Assembly: GCA_024280975.1 (NCBI GenBank)
Contig: JAMXLQ010000056.1
Location: 1 to 10,909 of the forward strand
Length of the DNA: 10,909 bases
Direction: 5' to 3'
From: Methanosarcina sp.
Lineage (GTDB): Archaea > Halobacteriota > Methanosarcinia > Methanosarcinales > Methanosarcinaceae
Below, in pieces: positions 1 through 5,968 of this stretch (positions are counted from its first letter, which is position 1; each line of letters starts with the position of its first letter). The translations under genes were made by a program, and so were the position numbers. Under the pieces are notes generated by a model. The model was not told where the DNA came from. It did no database searches and saw nothing but the letters and a program-made list of their open reading frames with translations.

Positions 1-66
1 AAACTCCCGGACGCTCCGTCTGTTAAGGATAGTGTTAATTACTTTGCTTTCTCCTGTTAATGGCAT
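1..66 (-). CDS. Nitroreductase-family protein, N-terminal fragment (runs off the window)
   Basis: Only the first 22 codons are inside the window, reading MPLTGESKVINTILNRRSVREF. The stretch ILNRRSVREF is the typical opening of FMN-dependent nitroreductase-family proteins, where the conserved arginines contact the flavin phosphate. The ATG at 66-64 is preceded by a strong Shine-Dalgarno (GGAGGGG) about 7 nt upstream, so the start is well supported. The gene follows ilvC on the same strand after a 76-nt gap. That gap holds an oligo-T run and two TATA-like stretches (around 87-93 and 104-111 on the minus strand), so it may have its own promoter. The substrate cannot be inferred from 22 residues. 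The family call is recognition of a short motif and could be wrong. Confidence 0.65.
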   Translation of the reverse strand, partial: MPLTGESKVINTILNRRSVREF

Positions 67-135
67 TATTTCCCCTCCGGATTGAATTTTATACTTCCAG
101 ATTTATGAATTTTCTGTCTACAGGCTGTCAATCAC

Positions 136-142
136 AAAAAAA
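136..142 (-). terminator. ilvC: Oligo-T termination signal directly after ilvC
   Basis: Seven consecutive T on the minus strand follow the ilvC TGA immediately. Archaeal RNA polymerase commonly releases RNA at such oligo-T tracts without a hairpin. There is no strong stem directly upstream. It probably ends ilvC transcription before the nitroreductase-like gene. Confidence 0.45.
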
Positions 143-1150
143 TCAGTCGTCATCAATCTTCTTGTTGAGCCATGGAATGTTTGCGCGGATCTGCTTTCCG
201 ACAACCTCAAGCTGGTGTTCTTTTTCCTGGCGTTCCATGGCTTTGAGGACAGGATGGTTGACCATGCCTTCAAGCACGAATTCCTTGGCAAATTCACCGT
301 TCTGAATTCTTGCCAGGGCTTCATACATGGCTTCACGGGACTCCTCGTTGATAATCCTGGGGCCGACGGTCATGCCTCCGTATTCTGCGGTGTTGGAAAC
401 GGAATGCCACATTCTCTCAAGACCGCCTTCATAGATAAGGTCAACAATGAGCTTGACTTCATGACAGGTTTCGAAATAGGCCATTTCGGGCTGGTATCCT
501 GCCTCAACAAGTACTTCAAAAGCGGTCTTGATAAGGGATGAAAGTCCTCCGCACAGGTCAACCTGTTCTCCGAAAAGGTCGGTTTCGGTTTCTTCACGGA
601 AGGTAGTCTCATAGACGCCTGCCCTAGTTGCACCGATTCCTTTGGCATAAGAAAGAGCGATTTCCCTTGCATTTCCGGTTGCGTCCTGGTAGACTGCAAT
701 CAGACCCGGCACTCCGATACCCTCAGTATAGGTTCTTCTTACGATATGACCAGGGCCCTTGGGAGCAATCATGACAACATCAACATTTTTCGGGGGGACA
801 ATCTGGCTATAATGAATATTGAATCCGTGTGCAAAAGCAAGTGCGTTACCAGCTTCCAGATTTGGCTCGATTTCAGAATAATAGACCGAAGCCTGTTTTT
901 CGTCCGGAAGGAGGATCATAATAACATCTGCAGCTTTTGCAGCTTCTGCCACAGACATAACTTTCAGACCGTCGCCTTCGGCTTTTGCCCAGCTCGAACT
1001 GCCGTTTCTGAGCCCAACAATAACATTGAGTCCGGACTCATGGAGATTACGAGCGTGAGCGTGTCCCTGGCTTCCGTAGCCCATTATTGCAATAGTCTTG
1101 TCCTTAAGTGCATCAAAAGTAGTCTCGTTATCATAAATTATTGTTGCCAT
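143..1150 (-). CDS. ilvC: Ketol-acid reductoisomerase (class I, NADPH-type)
   Basis: Converts 2-acetolactate or 2-aceto-2-hydroxybutyrate to the 2,3-dihydroxy acids of valine/leucine and isoleucine synthesis, using Mg2+ and NADPH in the cytosol. The 335-residue product has the short class I length. The N-terminal Rossmann domain carries GYGSQGHAHA at residues 24-33, then LRNGSSSW (47-54), where R48 and serines 51-53 suit binding of the NADPH phosphate. The catalytic HGF is at 108-110. The knotted C-terminal domain has metal ligands D191 and E195 in DLFGEQ, E227 and E231 in YFETCHE, and the substrate serine at about 252. No key residue is missing. The ATG has a good AGGAG Shine-Dalgarno 8 nt upstream. 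It lies 282 nt after ilvN on the same strand and completes the IlvB-IlvN-IlvC set. Confidence 0.97.
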   Translation of the reverse strand: MATIIYDNETTFDALKDKTIAIMGYGSQGHAHARNLHESGLNVIVGLRNGSSSWAKAEGDGLKVMSVAEAAKAADVIMILLPDEKQASVYYSEIEPNLEAGNALAFAHGFNIHYSQIVPPKNVDVVMIAPKGPGHIVRRTYTEGIGVPGLIAVYQDATGNAREIALSYAKGIGATRAGVYETTFREETETDLFGEQVDLCGGLSSLIKTAFEVLVEAGYQPEMAYFETCHEVKLIVDLIYEGGLERMWHSVSNTAEYGGMTVGPRIINEESREAMYEALARIQNGEFAKEFVLEGMVNHPVLKAMERQEKEHQLEVVGKQIRANIPWLNKKIDDD

Positions 1151-1432
1151 ATTAGATTCTCCTGATAAATATTTCAGTTTTGAGCAAAGTTCCTAATATT
1201 TTTGGGGGAAGTATAATATTATGAAATCGTTCACTTCCCTGAGAATTAAGTTGACTTAAATCGATTCTCAAGAAGTTGCTTTCTTTAGAGAGGGGTAGCT
1301 TTCGAAGCTTCAGCAGATGCCTGAAAACTCAGGCCTACTTTTAATGAAACATCTAGGATTTCAAAACACTTCTGGCTGCCCCAGTCTATAAAAATAATTA
1401 AGCAGCTACTTTTCTTTACCTGTCCTTATTAT
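1151..1432 (-). promoter_or_regulatory. ilvN-ilvC spacer: candidate ilvC promoter and three hairpins
   Basis: No gene is visible in these 282 nt. On the minus strand a TATA-like ATAATATTATAC (1211-1224) would place a transcription start near 1190, giving a leader of about 40 nt to the ilvC ATG. Upstream of it, between ilvN and that box, are three small inverted repeats. The first is GCCTGA/TCAGGC at 1319-1334, with a 4-nt loop. The second is AGCTT/AAGCT at 1297-1309, with a 3-nt loop. The third is GAGAA+TTAAG paired with CTTAA+TTCTC at 1241-1269, with a 5-nt bulge and a 4-nt loop. If ilvC is transcribed from ilvBN these would be intercistronic RNA structures. If not, they flank the promoter and could be protein sites. 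Function is not shown. Confidence 0.4.
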
Positions 1433-1918
1433 TTAAACCTTCTTTGGGCCGCGAATTAGAGCAATCTTACCTGTTCGAACCATTTCTTTGATCCCAAATT
1501 GCCGAAGGAGTTTTTCAATTGCATTTATTTTGCTTTCATCTCCTGTTACTTCAACAGTTATGGATTTGGGAGCAACGTCCACTATTCTCGCCCTGAAGAT
1601 GTTTGCAATCTGGATAATTTCGGCTCTTTCAGTAACATCAGCAGATACTTTGATGAGTGCTAATTCTCTTTCAACCGCATCGTCAGCTCCGATATCCGAG
1701 ACCTTAATGACATCCACGAGCTTGTTAAGCTGTTTTGTGACCTGCTCTAGAACCTGGTCATTCCCCTGAACCACAATAGTCATTCTGGAAATCTCAGGAT
1801 CTTCCGTAACTCCTACAGCCAGACTGTCGATATTATATCCTCGCCTTGAGAAAAGAGAGGCCACCCTGGAGAGAACTCCTGATTTGTTTTCCACAAGAAC
1901 TGCTAGTGTGTGTTTCAT
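1433..1918 (-). CDS. ilvN: Acetolactate synthase, small (regulatory) subunit
   Basis: Regulatory partner of the catalytic subunit IlvB; it stimulates catalysis and confers valine feedback inhibition. The 161-residue length is normal for the IlvH/IlvN family. Residues 3-75 form an ACT domain opening LAVLVENKSGVLSRVASLFSRR. N11, G14 and N29 match positions known in E. coli IlvH to bind valine, so feedback control is likely kept. Residues 80-158 are the C-terminal small-subunit domain. The start codon overlaps the ilvB stop by one base (TAATG), indicating translational coupling and a shared mRNA. The stop is TAA. The ATG is the only sensible start given that overlap. Confidence 0.96.
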   Translation of the reverse strand: MKHTLAVLVENKSGVLSRVASLFSRRGYNIDSLAVGVTEDPEISRMTIVVQGNDQVLEQVTKQLNKLVDVIKVSDIGADDAVERELALIKVSADVTERAEIIQIANIFRARIVDVAPKSITVEVTGDESKINAIEKLLRQFGIKEMVRTGKIALIRGPKKV

Positions 1919-3684
1919 TACTGTTCCTCCAGGTCAAGAACTCTATCAGCTGTTGCCGTGCGCAGATCAGGCATAGCGCAGGGAGTGTCTGCATGTTCTT
2001 CAATATCAAGGATTTCATTGATTGCAGCTCCAGCCGGTACCATAGGATAAACGTTTGCCTCACACTCAACAATGACTTCAACAACAGCAGGTCTACCTGA
2101 CCTGACAGCTTCCTCAATTGCAGGCCTTACTTCGGACGGCTTTTCCGCACGCAATCCAAGGGCTCCATAGGCCTCGGCAAGTTTGACGAAATCGACACTA
2201 CCCTTGATGAAGGTGTGAGAATACCGTCTGTCATAGAATAGCTCCTGCCACTGCCTGACCATGCCCAGATAACCATTGTTCAAAATTACGGAAACAACTG
2301 GAATATCGTTCTGGACTGCAGTTGCAAGCTCCTGAGAGTTCATTTGGAAAGAGCCATCTCCTGCAATGTTAATAACCGTTTTATCCGGCCTGCCGACCTT
2401 TGCTCCTATAGCTGCAGGAAAACCGTAGCCCATTGTGCCAAGTCCGCCTGATGTGATAAAAGTGCGGGGTTCTTTATACTTGAAGAACTGAGCAGCCCAC
2501 ATCTGGTGCTGACCGACTTCAGTAACTATAATTGCATCCTTGCAGGCTTCAGAGATTTGTTCGATAACAAACTGAGGCATTACAATATCAGGTGAAACTT
2601 GTTTATAGCTAAGTGGATACTCTTTTTTCCACTGGTTTATTTTCTCAAGCCAAGCCCCAGAATTGCAGCGGCAGATATGTTTATTCAGAGATCTGAGTAT
2701 CTGCTTTGCGTCTCCGACTATTGGAATGTGAACCTTTACATTTTTTGATATCTCTGCAGGGTCGACATCGATATGGATAACCCTGGCGTTGGGAGCAAAA
2801 GATTCGAGTTTTCCAGTCACGCGGTCATCGAACCTTGCACCCACAGCAATAATAAGATCAGATTCCTGAACAGCGTAGTTTGCGTATTTGCTTCCGTGCA
2901 TTCCAAGCATTCCGACATATAGGGGATGCTCTGTTGGAATTGAGCCTATTCCCATAAGGGTGGTTGTAACCGGAGCATTAATCGTCTCAGCCAATTCCAA
3001 AAGCTCAGCGCTGGCATTAGAGCTTATTACTCCACCGCCTGCATAAATTATAGGCATACAGGAATTTGCGATTTCTTCGGCAGCTCGCTTGATCTGCTGA
3101 ACATTGCCTTTGTAAGTTGGCTTATACCCTCTAAGTTCTACTTTGTCAGGATAGTAAAAGTCAATCTCCGCGTTCTGTACGTCCTTTGGAAGGTCAATTA
3201 ATACCGGGCCAGGCCTTCCGGTAGAAGCGATATGGAAGGCTTCTTTTACAATTCTGGGGAGTTCTTTTGCATCCTGAATGAGGTAGTTGTGCTTAGTAAT
3301 GGGCTGGGTAATTCCCGTGATGTCGGCTTCCTGGAAAGCATCATTACCTATCAAGAACGTCGGAACCTGGCCTGTTAAGGCTACAATAGGTACTGAGTCC
3401 ATGTATGCAGTAGCAATGCCTGTTACCAGGTTGGTTGCTCCGGGACCTGAGGTGGAAACGCAGACCCCGGTCTTTCCAGTAGCACGAGCGTACCCGTCCG
3501 CAGCATGAGCTGCTGCCTGTTCGTGGCGCACAAGTATATGGCGCAGATTCGAATCATAAAGTTCGTTATAGAAGGGAATGATCTGCCCTCCCGGATATCC
3601 GAAGATGGTGTCAACCCCTTCTTCTTCCAGGCATCTTATCAAAGCCCTTGCGCCATTAACTTTTTCTGTTGACCCGGTTGTCAT
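1918..3684 (-). CDS. ilvB: Acetolactate (acetohydroxyacid) synthase, large catalytic subunit
   Basis: ThDP-, Mg2+- and FAD-dependent enzyme joining two pyruvates to acetolactate, or pyruvate with 2-oxobutyrate to acetohydroxybutyrate. The 588-residue product shows the three-domain ThDP layout. The N-terminal pyrimidine-binding domain carries catalytic E55 in VRHEQAAAHAADGYA. The FAD-binding region includes GQVPTFLIGNDAFQE (105-119) and VGARFDDRVTGK (281-292). The C-terminal diphosphate domain has GDGS at 442-445 and NN at 469-470, followed by GMVRQWQE (474-481); W479 corresponds to the tryptophan known from herbicide binding in plant enzymes. This separates it from glyoxylate carboligase or pyruvate oxidase relatives. 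The C-terminus runs about 30 residues past the VPAGAAINEIL block as an acidic tail. The ATG has AGGAG 8 nt upstream. It forms an operon with ilvN. Confidence 0.97.
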   Translation of the reverse strand: MTTGSTEKVNGARALIRCLEEEGVDTIFGYPGGQIIPFYNELYDSNLRHILVRHEQAAAHAADGYARATGKTGVCVSTSGPGATNLVTGIATAYMDSVPIVALTGQVPTFLIGNDAFQEADITGITQPITKHNYLIQDAKELPRIVKEAFHIASTGRPGPVLIDLPKDVQNAEIDFYYPDKVELRGYKPTYKGNVQQIKRAAEEIANSCMPIIYAGGGVISSNASAELLELAETINAPVTTTLMGIGSIPTEHPLYVGMLGMHGSKYANYAVQESDLIIAVGARFDDRVTGKLESFAPNARVIHIDVDPAEISKNVKVHIPIVGDAKQILRSLNKHICRCNSGAWLEKINQWKKEYPLSYKQVSPDIVMPQFVIEQISEACKDAIIVTEVGQHQMWAAQFFKYKEPRTFITSGGLGTMGYGFPAAIGAKVGRPDKTVINIAGDGSFQMNSQELATAVQNDIPVVSVILNNGYLGMVRQWQELFYDRRYSHTFIKGSVDFVKLAEAYGALGLRAEKPSEVRPAIEEAVRSGRPAVVEVIVECEANVYPMVPAGAAINEILDIEEHADTPCAMPDLRTATADRVLDLEEQ

Positions 3685-3722
3685 TATTTAACTCCTATTT
3701 ATCTAATTGAAACGTAGATTTA

Positions 3723-3758
3723 ACTGGATACTCATCTTGAAGTGAGCACGTTTCCAGT
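3723..3758 (-). promoter_or_regulatory. ilvB: Hairpin in the ilvB 5' leader
   Basis: Read on the minus strand, ACTGGA pairs with TCCAGT, and inside them CTCA pairs with TGAG around an 8-nt loop, with unequal internal bulges of 6 and 2 nt. It ends 38 nt upstream of the ilvB ATG and would lie in the mRNA leader if transcription starts near the TATA-like box at 3837-3844. It leaves the Shine-Dalgarno free. No riboswitch class is recognised. Confidence 0.35.
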
Positions 3759-3836
3759 AAGGGTGTGTCTATCTAAAATACTTATCTCTTAGAATCTTTC
3801 GTTATTAATTTTGCAAATACATCATAACTGATCATG

Positions 3837-3860
3837 CTATATATGGATAAGGATTTATCC
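3837..3860 (-). promoter_or_regulatory. ilvB: Candidate ilvB promoter with a 6-bp inverted repeat upstream of the TATA box
   Basis: On the minus strand CATATATAG (about 3837-3845) resembles an archaeal TATA box and would place a start near 3812, about 128 nt before the ilvB ATG. Directly upstream, overlapping where the TFB element would lie, is a perfect inverted repeat GGATAA-ggat-TTATCC (3845-3860). Such placement suits an operator, but no regulator is identifiable here. The promoter call rests on motif shape and position only. Confidence 0.35.
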
Positions 3861-3887
3861 CGACTCCAGAAACGCCAGCAGTATGCT

Positions 3888-3954
3888 ATTTTAAAATTTC
3901 TACAATTGAAAAAAGAGGGAGGACAGAAAAGTCCTCCTGAGAAATTTTTAAAAT
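3888..3954 (-). terminator. Terminator-like hairpin with U-tract after the cimA-like gene
   Basis: On the minus strand, 32 nt beyond the stop of the synthase gene, GGAGGAC (3937-3931 complement) pairs perfectly with GTCCTCC across a 6-nt loop; the stem occupies 3918-3937. CTC and six T follow. This core looks like an intrinsic terminator. An outer AT-rich inverted repeat (ATTTTAAAATTTCT at 3888-3901 against its near complement at 3940-3954) encloses it, so a larger nested stem is possible. It would separate the synthase transcript from ilvBN, or act as an attenuator if transcription reads through. Confidence 0.6.
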
Positions 3955-3968
3955 TGTCCTTTCTGGAA

Positions 3969-5459
3969 TCACTCGACCCGGATAAGACGGTTCATACCGT
4001 TCATTACGGCTTCTACGGAAGCCATAATAATATCCGTCCTAGCTCCGCTTGCGGTAACTACCTTTCCATCCTTGGAAAGTTTTACCCTTACTTCAACAAG
4101 GGCATCGGTTCCGCCAGTGATTGAGTCTACATGATATTCTTCAAGAATGATATCTTCGGCACAGGAACTTACGGCTCTCCGAATGGCATTAATTACAGCA
4201 TCTACAGGTCCGTTCCCGATTCCTGCCTGCACTATATCTTTATCTTTTACATTGAGTTTTATCGATGCCGTTGGAGTCACCCGGTTTCCGGATACAATAG
4301 TGAACTCTTCCAGTTTTACAACTGGTTCCTTATAGATATCAAGTACCGTCTCTGCGATAGTTTGCAGGTCAGCGTCAGTTACATGTTTTCCCTGGTCACC
4401 CATCTGCTTGACCCGGTTAAAAATCTCCTCTATCTGAACGTCATCAGCTGCAAGCCCCATTTCCTTTAAGGCAAGGGTAACTGAGCTGCGTCCCGCATGT
4501 TTTCCAAGTACAATCTGGCGCTGCCTTCCGATATATTCTGGACTCATCGGCTCATAGGTTGCCTTATCTGCCAGAAGACCATGAACGTGAATACCTGCTT
4601 CGTGAGTGAAAGCATTTCCACCTACAAGAGCCTTATTTGGCGATACAGGAACGCCTGTAAGCCGGCTTACGAGCCTCGATACCCGGTAGATCATCTCGTG
4701 TTTAAGACCTGTATCGTATTTATAAAGCCATTCAAGGCTCATTACGACCTCTTCCAGAGATGCGTTCCCGGCTCTTTCTCCTAACCCGTTTATAGTTACA
4801 TGGGCCTGTTTTGCCCCCGCCGCAAGGGCAGCAACGGTATTTGCAGTTGCAAAACCGAAATCATTGTGACAGTGGATGCTTATAGGGGCTTTCAAGGAAG
4901 AAGATAGGTCACGGAAAATTTGGGTCGTCCTTTCAGGTACCAGAAGACCTACAGTATCGCAGAAGCATAACCTGTCAGCGCCCGCAGCTATTCCATCAGC
5001 GTAAATAGCCTTTAGAAATTCAGGATCTGCGCGCGAAGAATCTTCACCACTCAGTTCCACTATCAGGCCATGGTCCTTGGCATACTCCGTTACTTCAGCT
5101 GCAATCTGCCGTACTGCATCCCGATCCTTTTTGATCTTCGTTCTTATATGAAGATCTGACACAGGTGCTACAAGATGGATAGAATCAACATCACATTCCA
5201 GGGCGTGATCAACGTCGGCCTTTACAATCCTGCAGTAGCTGCAAATCTCAGCATTAAGCCCTGCATTTGCGACAGCCTTGATAGATTCCCTTTCACCTTC
5301 GGAAGTGATTGCAGAACCAGCCTCAATTATCGAGACTCCCATCTCATCAAGCGCTCGGGCGATTAAGAGCTTCTTGTCCTTTGTTAAGGCAACACCAGGA
5401 GTTTGTTCACCGTCTCTCAAAGTAGTATCCAGAAAGCGGATGTTTTCGAATAATATAAT
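3969..5459 (-). CDS. cimA: (R)-citramalate synthase / 2-isopropylmalate synthase family enzyme
   Basis: Condenses acetyl-CoA with a 2-oxo acid. With pyruvate (CimA) it opens the threonine-independent route to 2-oxobutyrate and isoleucine; with 2-oxoisovalerate (LeuA) it opens leucine synthesis. Residues 8-275 form the metal-dependent TIM barrel: FLDTTLRDGEQTPGV (9-23), metal-ligand HCHNDFG (196-202), GERAGNA (227-233), HEAGIH (286-291). From about residue 380 there is a LeuA-type regulatory dimerisation domain. The length of about 496 residues and strings such as IVELSGEDSSR resemble methanogen CimA, and ilvBN next door favours it; LeuA specificity is not excluded. The start is uncertain. The frame opens after a TGA at 5467-5465, and the invariant LDTTLRDGEQ lies upstream of the only TTG (5420). 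No ATG, GTG or TTG precedes that motif. I give the first ATT (5459); ATA at 5456 is equally possible. GAGGG at 5464-5460 may be the ribosome binding site. Confidence 0.85.
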   Translation of the reverse strand: MILFENIRFLDTTLRDGEQTPGVALTKDKKLLIARALDEMGVSIIEAGSAITSEGERESIKAVANAGLNAEICSYCRIVKADVDHALECDVDSIHLVAPVSDLHIRTKIKKDRDAVRQIAAEVTEYAKDHGLIVELSGEDSSRADPEFLKAIYADGIAAGADRLCFCDTVGLLVPERTTQIFRDLSSSLKAPISIHCHNDFGFATANTVAALAAGAKQAHVTINGLGERAGNASLEEVVMSLEWLYKYDTGLKHEMIYRVSRLVSRLTGVPVSPNKALVGGNAFTHEAGIHVHGLLADKATYEPMSPEYIGRQRQIVLGKHAGRSSVTLALKEMGLAADDVQIEEIFNRVKQMGDQGKHVTDADLQTIAETVLDIYKEPVVKLEEFTIVSGNRVTPTASIKLNVKDKDIVQAGIGNGPVDAVINAIRRAVSSCAEDIILEEYHVDSITGGTDALVEVRVKLSKDGKVVTASGARTDIIMASVEAVMNGMNRLIRVE

Positions 5460-5471
5460 CCCTCAGTCTTT

Positions 5472-5547
5472 ATTTTATAAAGATAGTTTTTTTGGCAATC
5501 AGGAAAAATAATACCTAAAACAAGTACTCGTTATTTTATAATATTAT
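5472..5547 (-). promoter_or_regulatory. Candidate promoter(s) of the cimA-like gene
   Basis: Two TATA-like boxes are seen on the minus strand: TTTATAAAAT at about 5472-5482 and ATTATAAAATAA at about 5532-5543. The distal one would start RNA near 5512 and give a leader of about 50 nt that includes GAGGG. The proximal one would start RNA near 5450, almost at the presumed start codon, giving a leaderless or nearly leaderless mRNA. Which is used cannot be told from sequence. The upstream remainder, 5548-5710, holds no gene I can support. Confidence 0.35.
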
Positions 5548-5710
5548 GTCCTATTTTGCACAGCTCCAATTTATTATACAAATACATATATTTTTCTCAG
5601 GAGCCAGGCTTTTTCAAGAGGAACTCCGAGTTGATGCCGTGTCTCTCTGAGATTCTTCTTCAATAGGTAGACCATAGTATTTTTAGTTTCCAGTTAACAA
5701 TATATCCTAC

Positions 5711-5761
5711 TTTAAAAAAGAAATGATATTTTTCGGAGACTACAAAGCCCGAAAAATATCA
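5711..5761 (-). terminator. Perfect 13-bp hairpin followed by a U-tract
   Basis: TGATATTTTTCGG (5724-5736) and CCGAAAAATATCA (5749-5761) are exact reverse complements with a 12-nt loop. On the minus strand the stem is followed by TTTCTTTTTT (5723-5714), the layout of an intrinsic terminator. The plus strand has no T-run after the stem, so the orientation is minus. It lies about 210 nt beyond the M42 peptidase stop and could be its second terminator, or the 3' end of a small RNA from this spacer. Confidence 0.6.
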
Positions 5762-5767
5762 AATTTC

Positions 5768-5884
5768 AAGAAAGATGAAAAAAGTATGAGAAAGAAGAGG
5801 GAAAAATAAGGGAAGAGAAAAAGGGTAAAGAAAAGTGAGAAAAAATATGAGAAAAATAAGAGAAAGAGTGAGAAAAAAATAAAA
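5768..5884. repeat. 117-nt polypurine/polypyrimidine tract
   Basis: On the plus strand these 117 bases contain no C and only 11 T; the other 106 are purines. TGAGAAA occurs four times (starting at 5787, 5836, 5848 and 5869) among runs of A and G. On the minus strand, the direction of both flanking genes, the RNA would be a G-less U/C-rich stretch that cannot fold on itself. It lies between two hairpins with U-tracts, downstream of the M42 gene. An open frame of 73 codons crossing it on the minus strand is a run of Phe, Leu and Ser and is an artefact of composition. Confidence 0.8.
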
Positions 5885-5935
5885 CTGCAAGAGTTATTCC
5901 CGCAACATGCAAAACAGAGTGTATGCGACTCTTGC
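5878..5935 (-). terminator. Hairpin and U-tract after the M42 peptidase gene
   Basis: On the minus strand, starting 34 nt after the stop codon, GCAAGAGT (5935-5928) pairs with ACTCTTGC (5894-5887). Inside, CGCA (5927-5924) pairs with TGCG (5904-5901). AGTTTTATTTTTTT follows the stem at once. The 8-bp outer stem plus U-rich tail supports termination of the peptidase mRNA here, upstream of the pyrimidine-rich tract. Confidence 0.55.
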
Positions 5936-5968
5936 GTAAGACTACACTGAGCTATTCTCAATAAAATT

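Noticed and set aside
746..1165. 139-codon plus-strand open frame opposite ilvC.
   Set aside because: It lies fully over conserved ilvC coding sequence and shows no protein family features.
1193..1234. 13-codon GTG frame upstream of ilvC with Ile and Leu residues (VNDFIILYFPQKY), a possible attenuation leader peptide.
   Set aside because: Very short, Ile/Leu content is expected in AT-rich DNA, there is no alternative terminator structure downstream, and ribosome-mediated attenuation is not established in archaea.
5740..5961. 73-codon minus-strand open frame rich in Phe, Leu and Ser that could be read as a membrane peptide.
   Set aside because: It is the translation of the polypyrimidine tract, has no Shine-Dalgarno, and overlaps two hairpins; the hydrophobicity is a by-product of U-rich codons.
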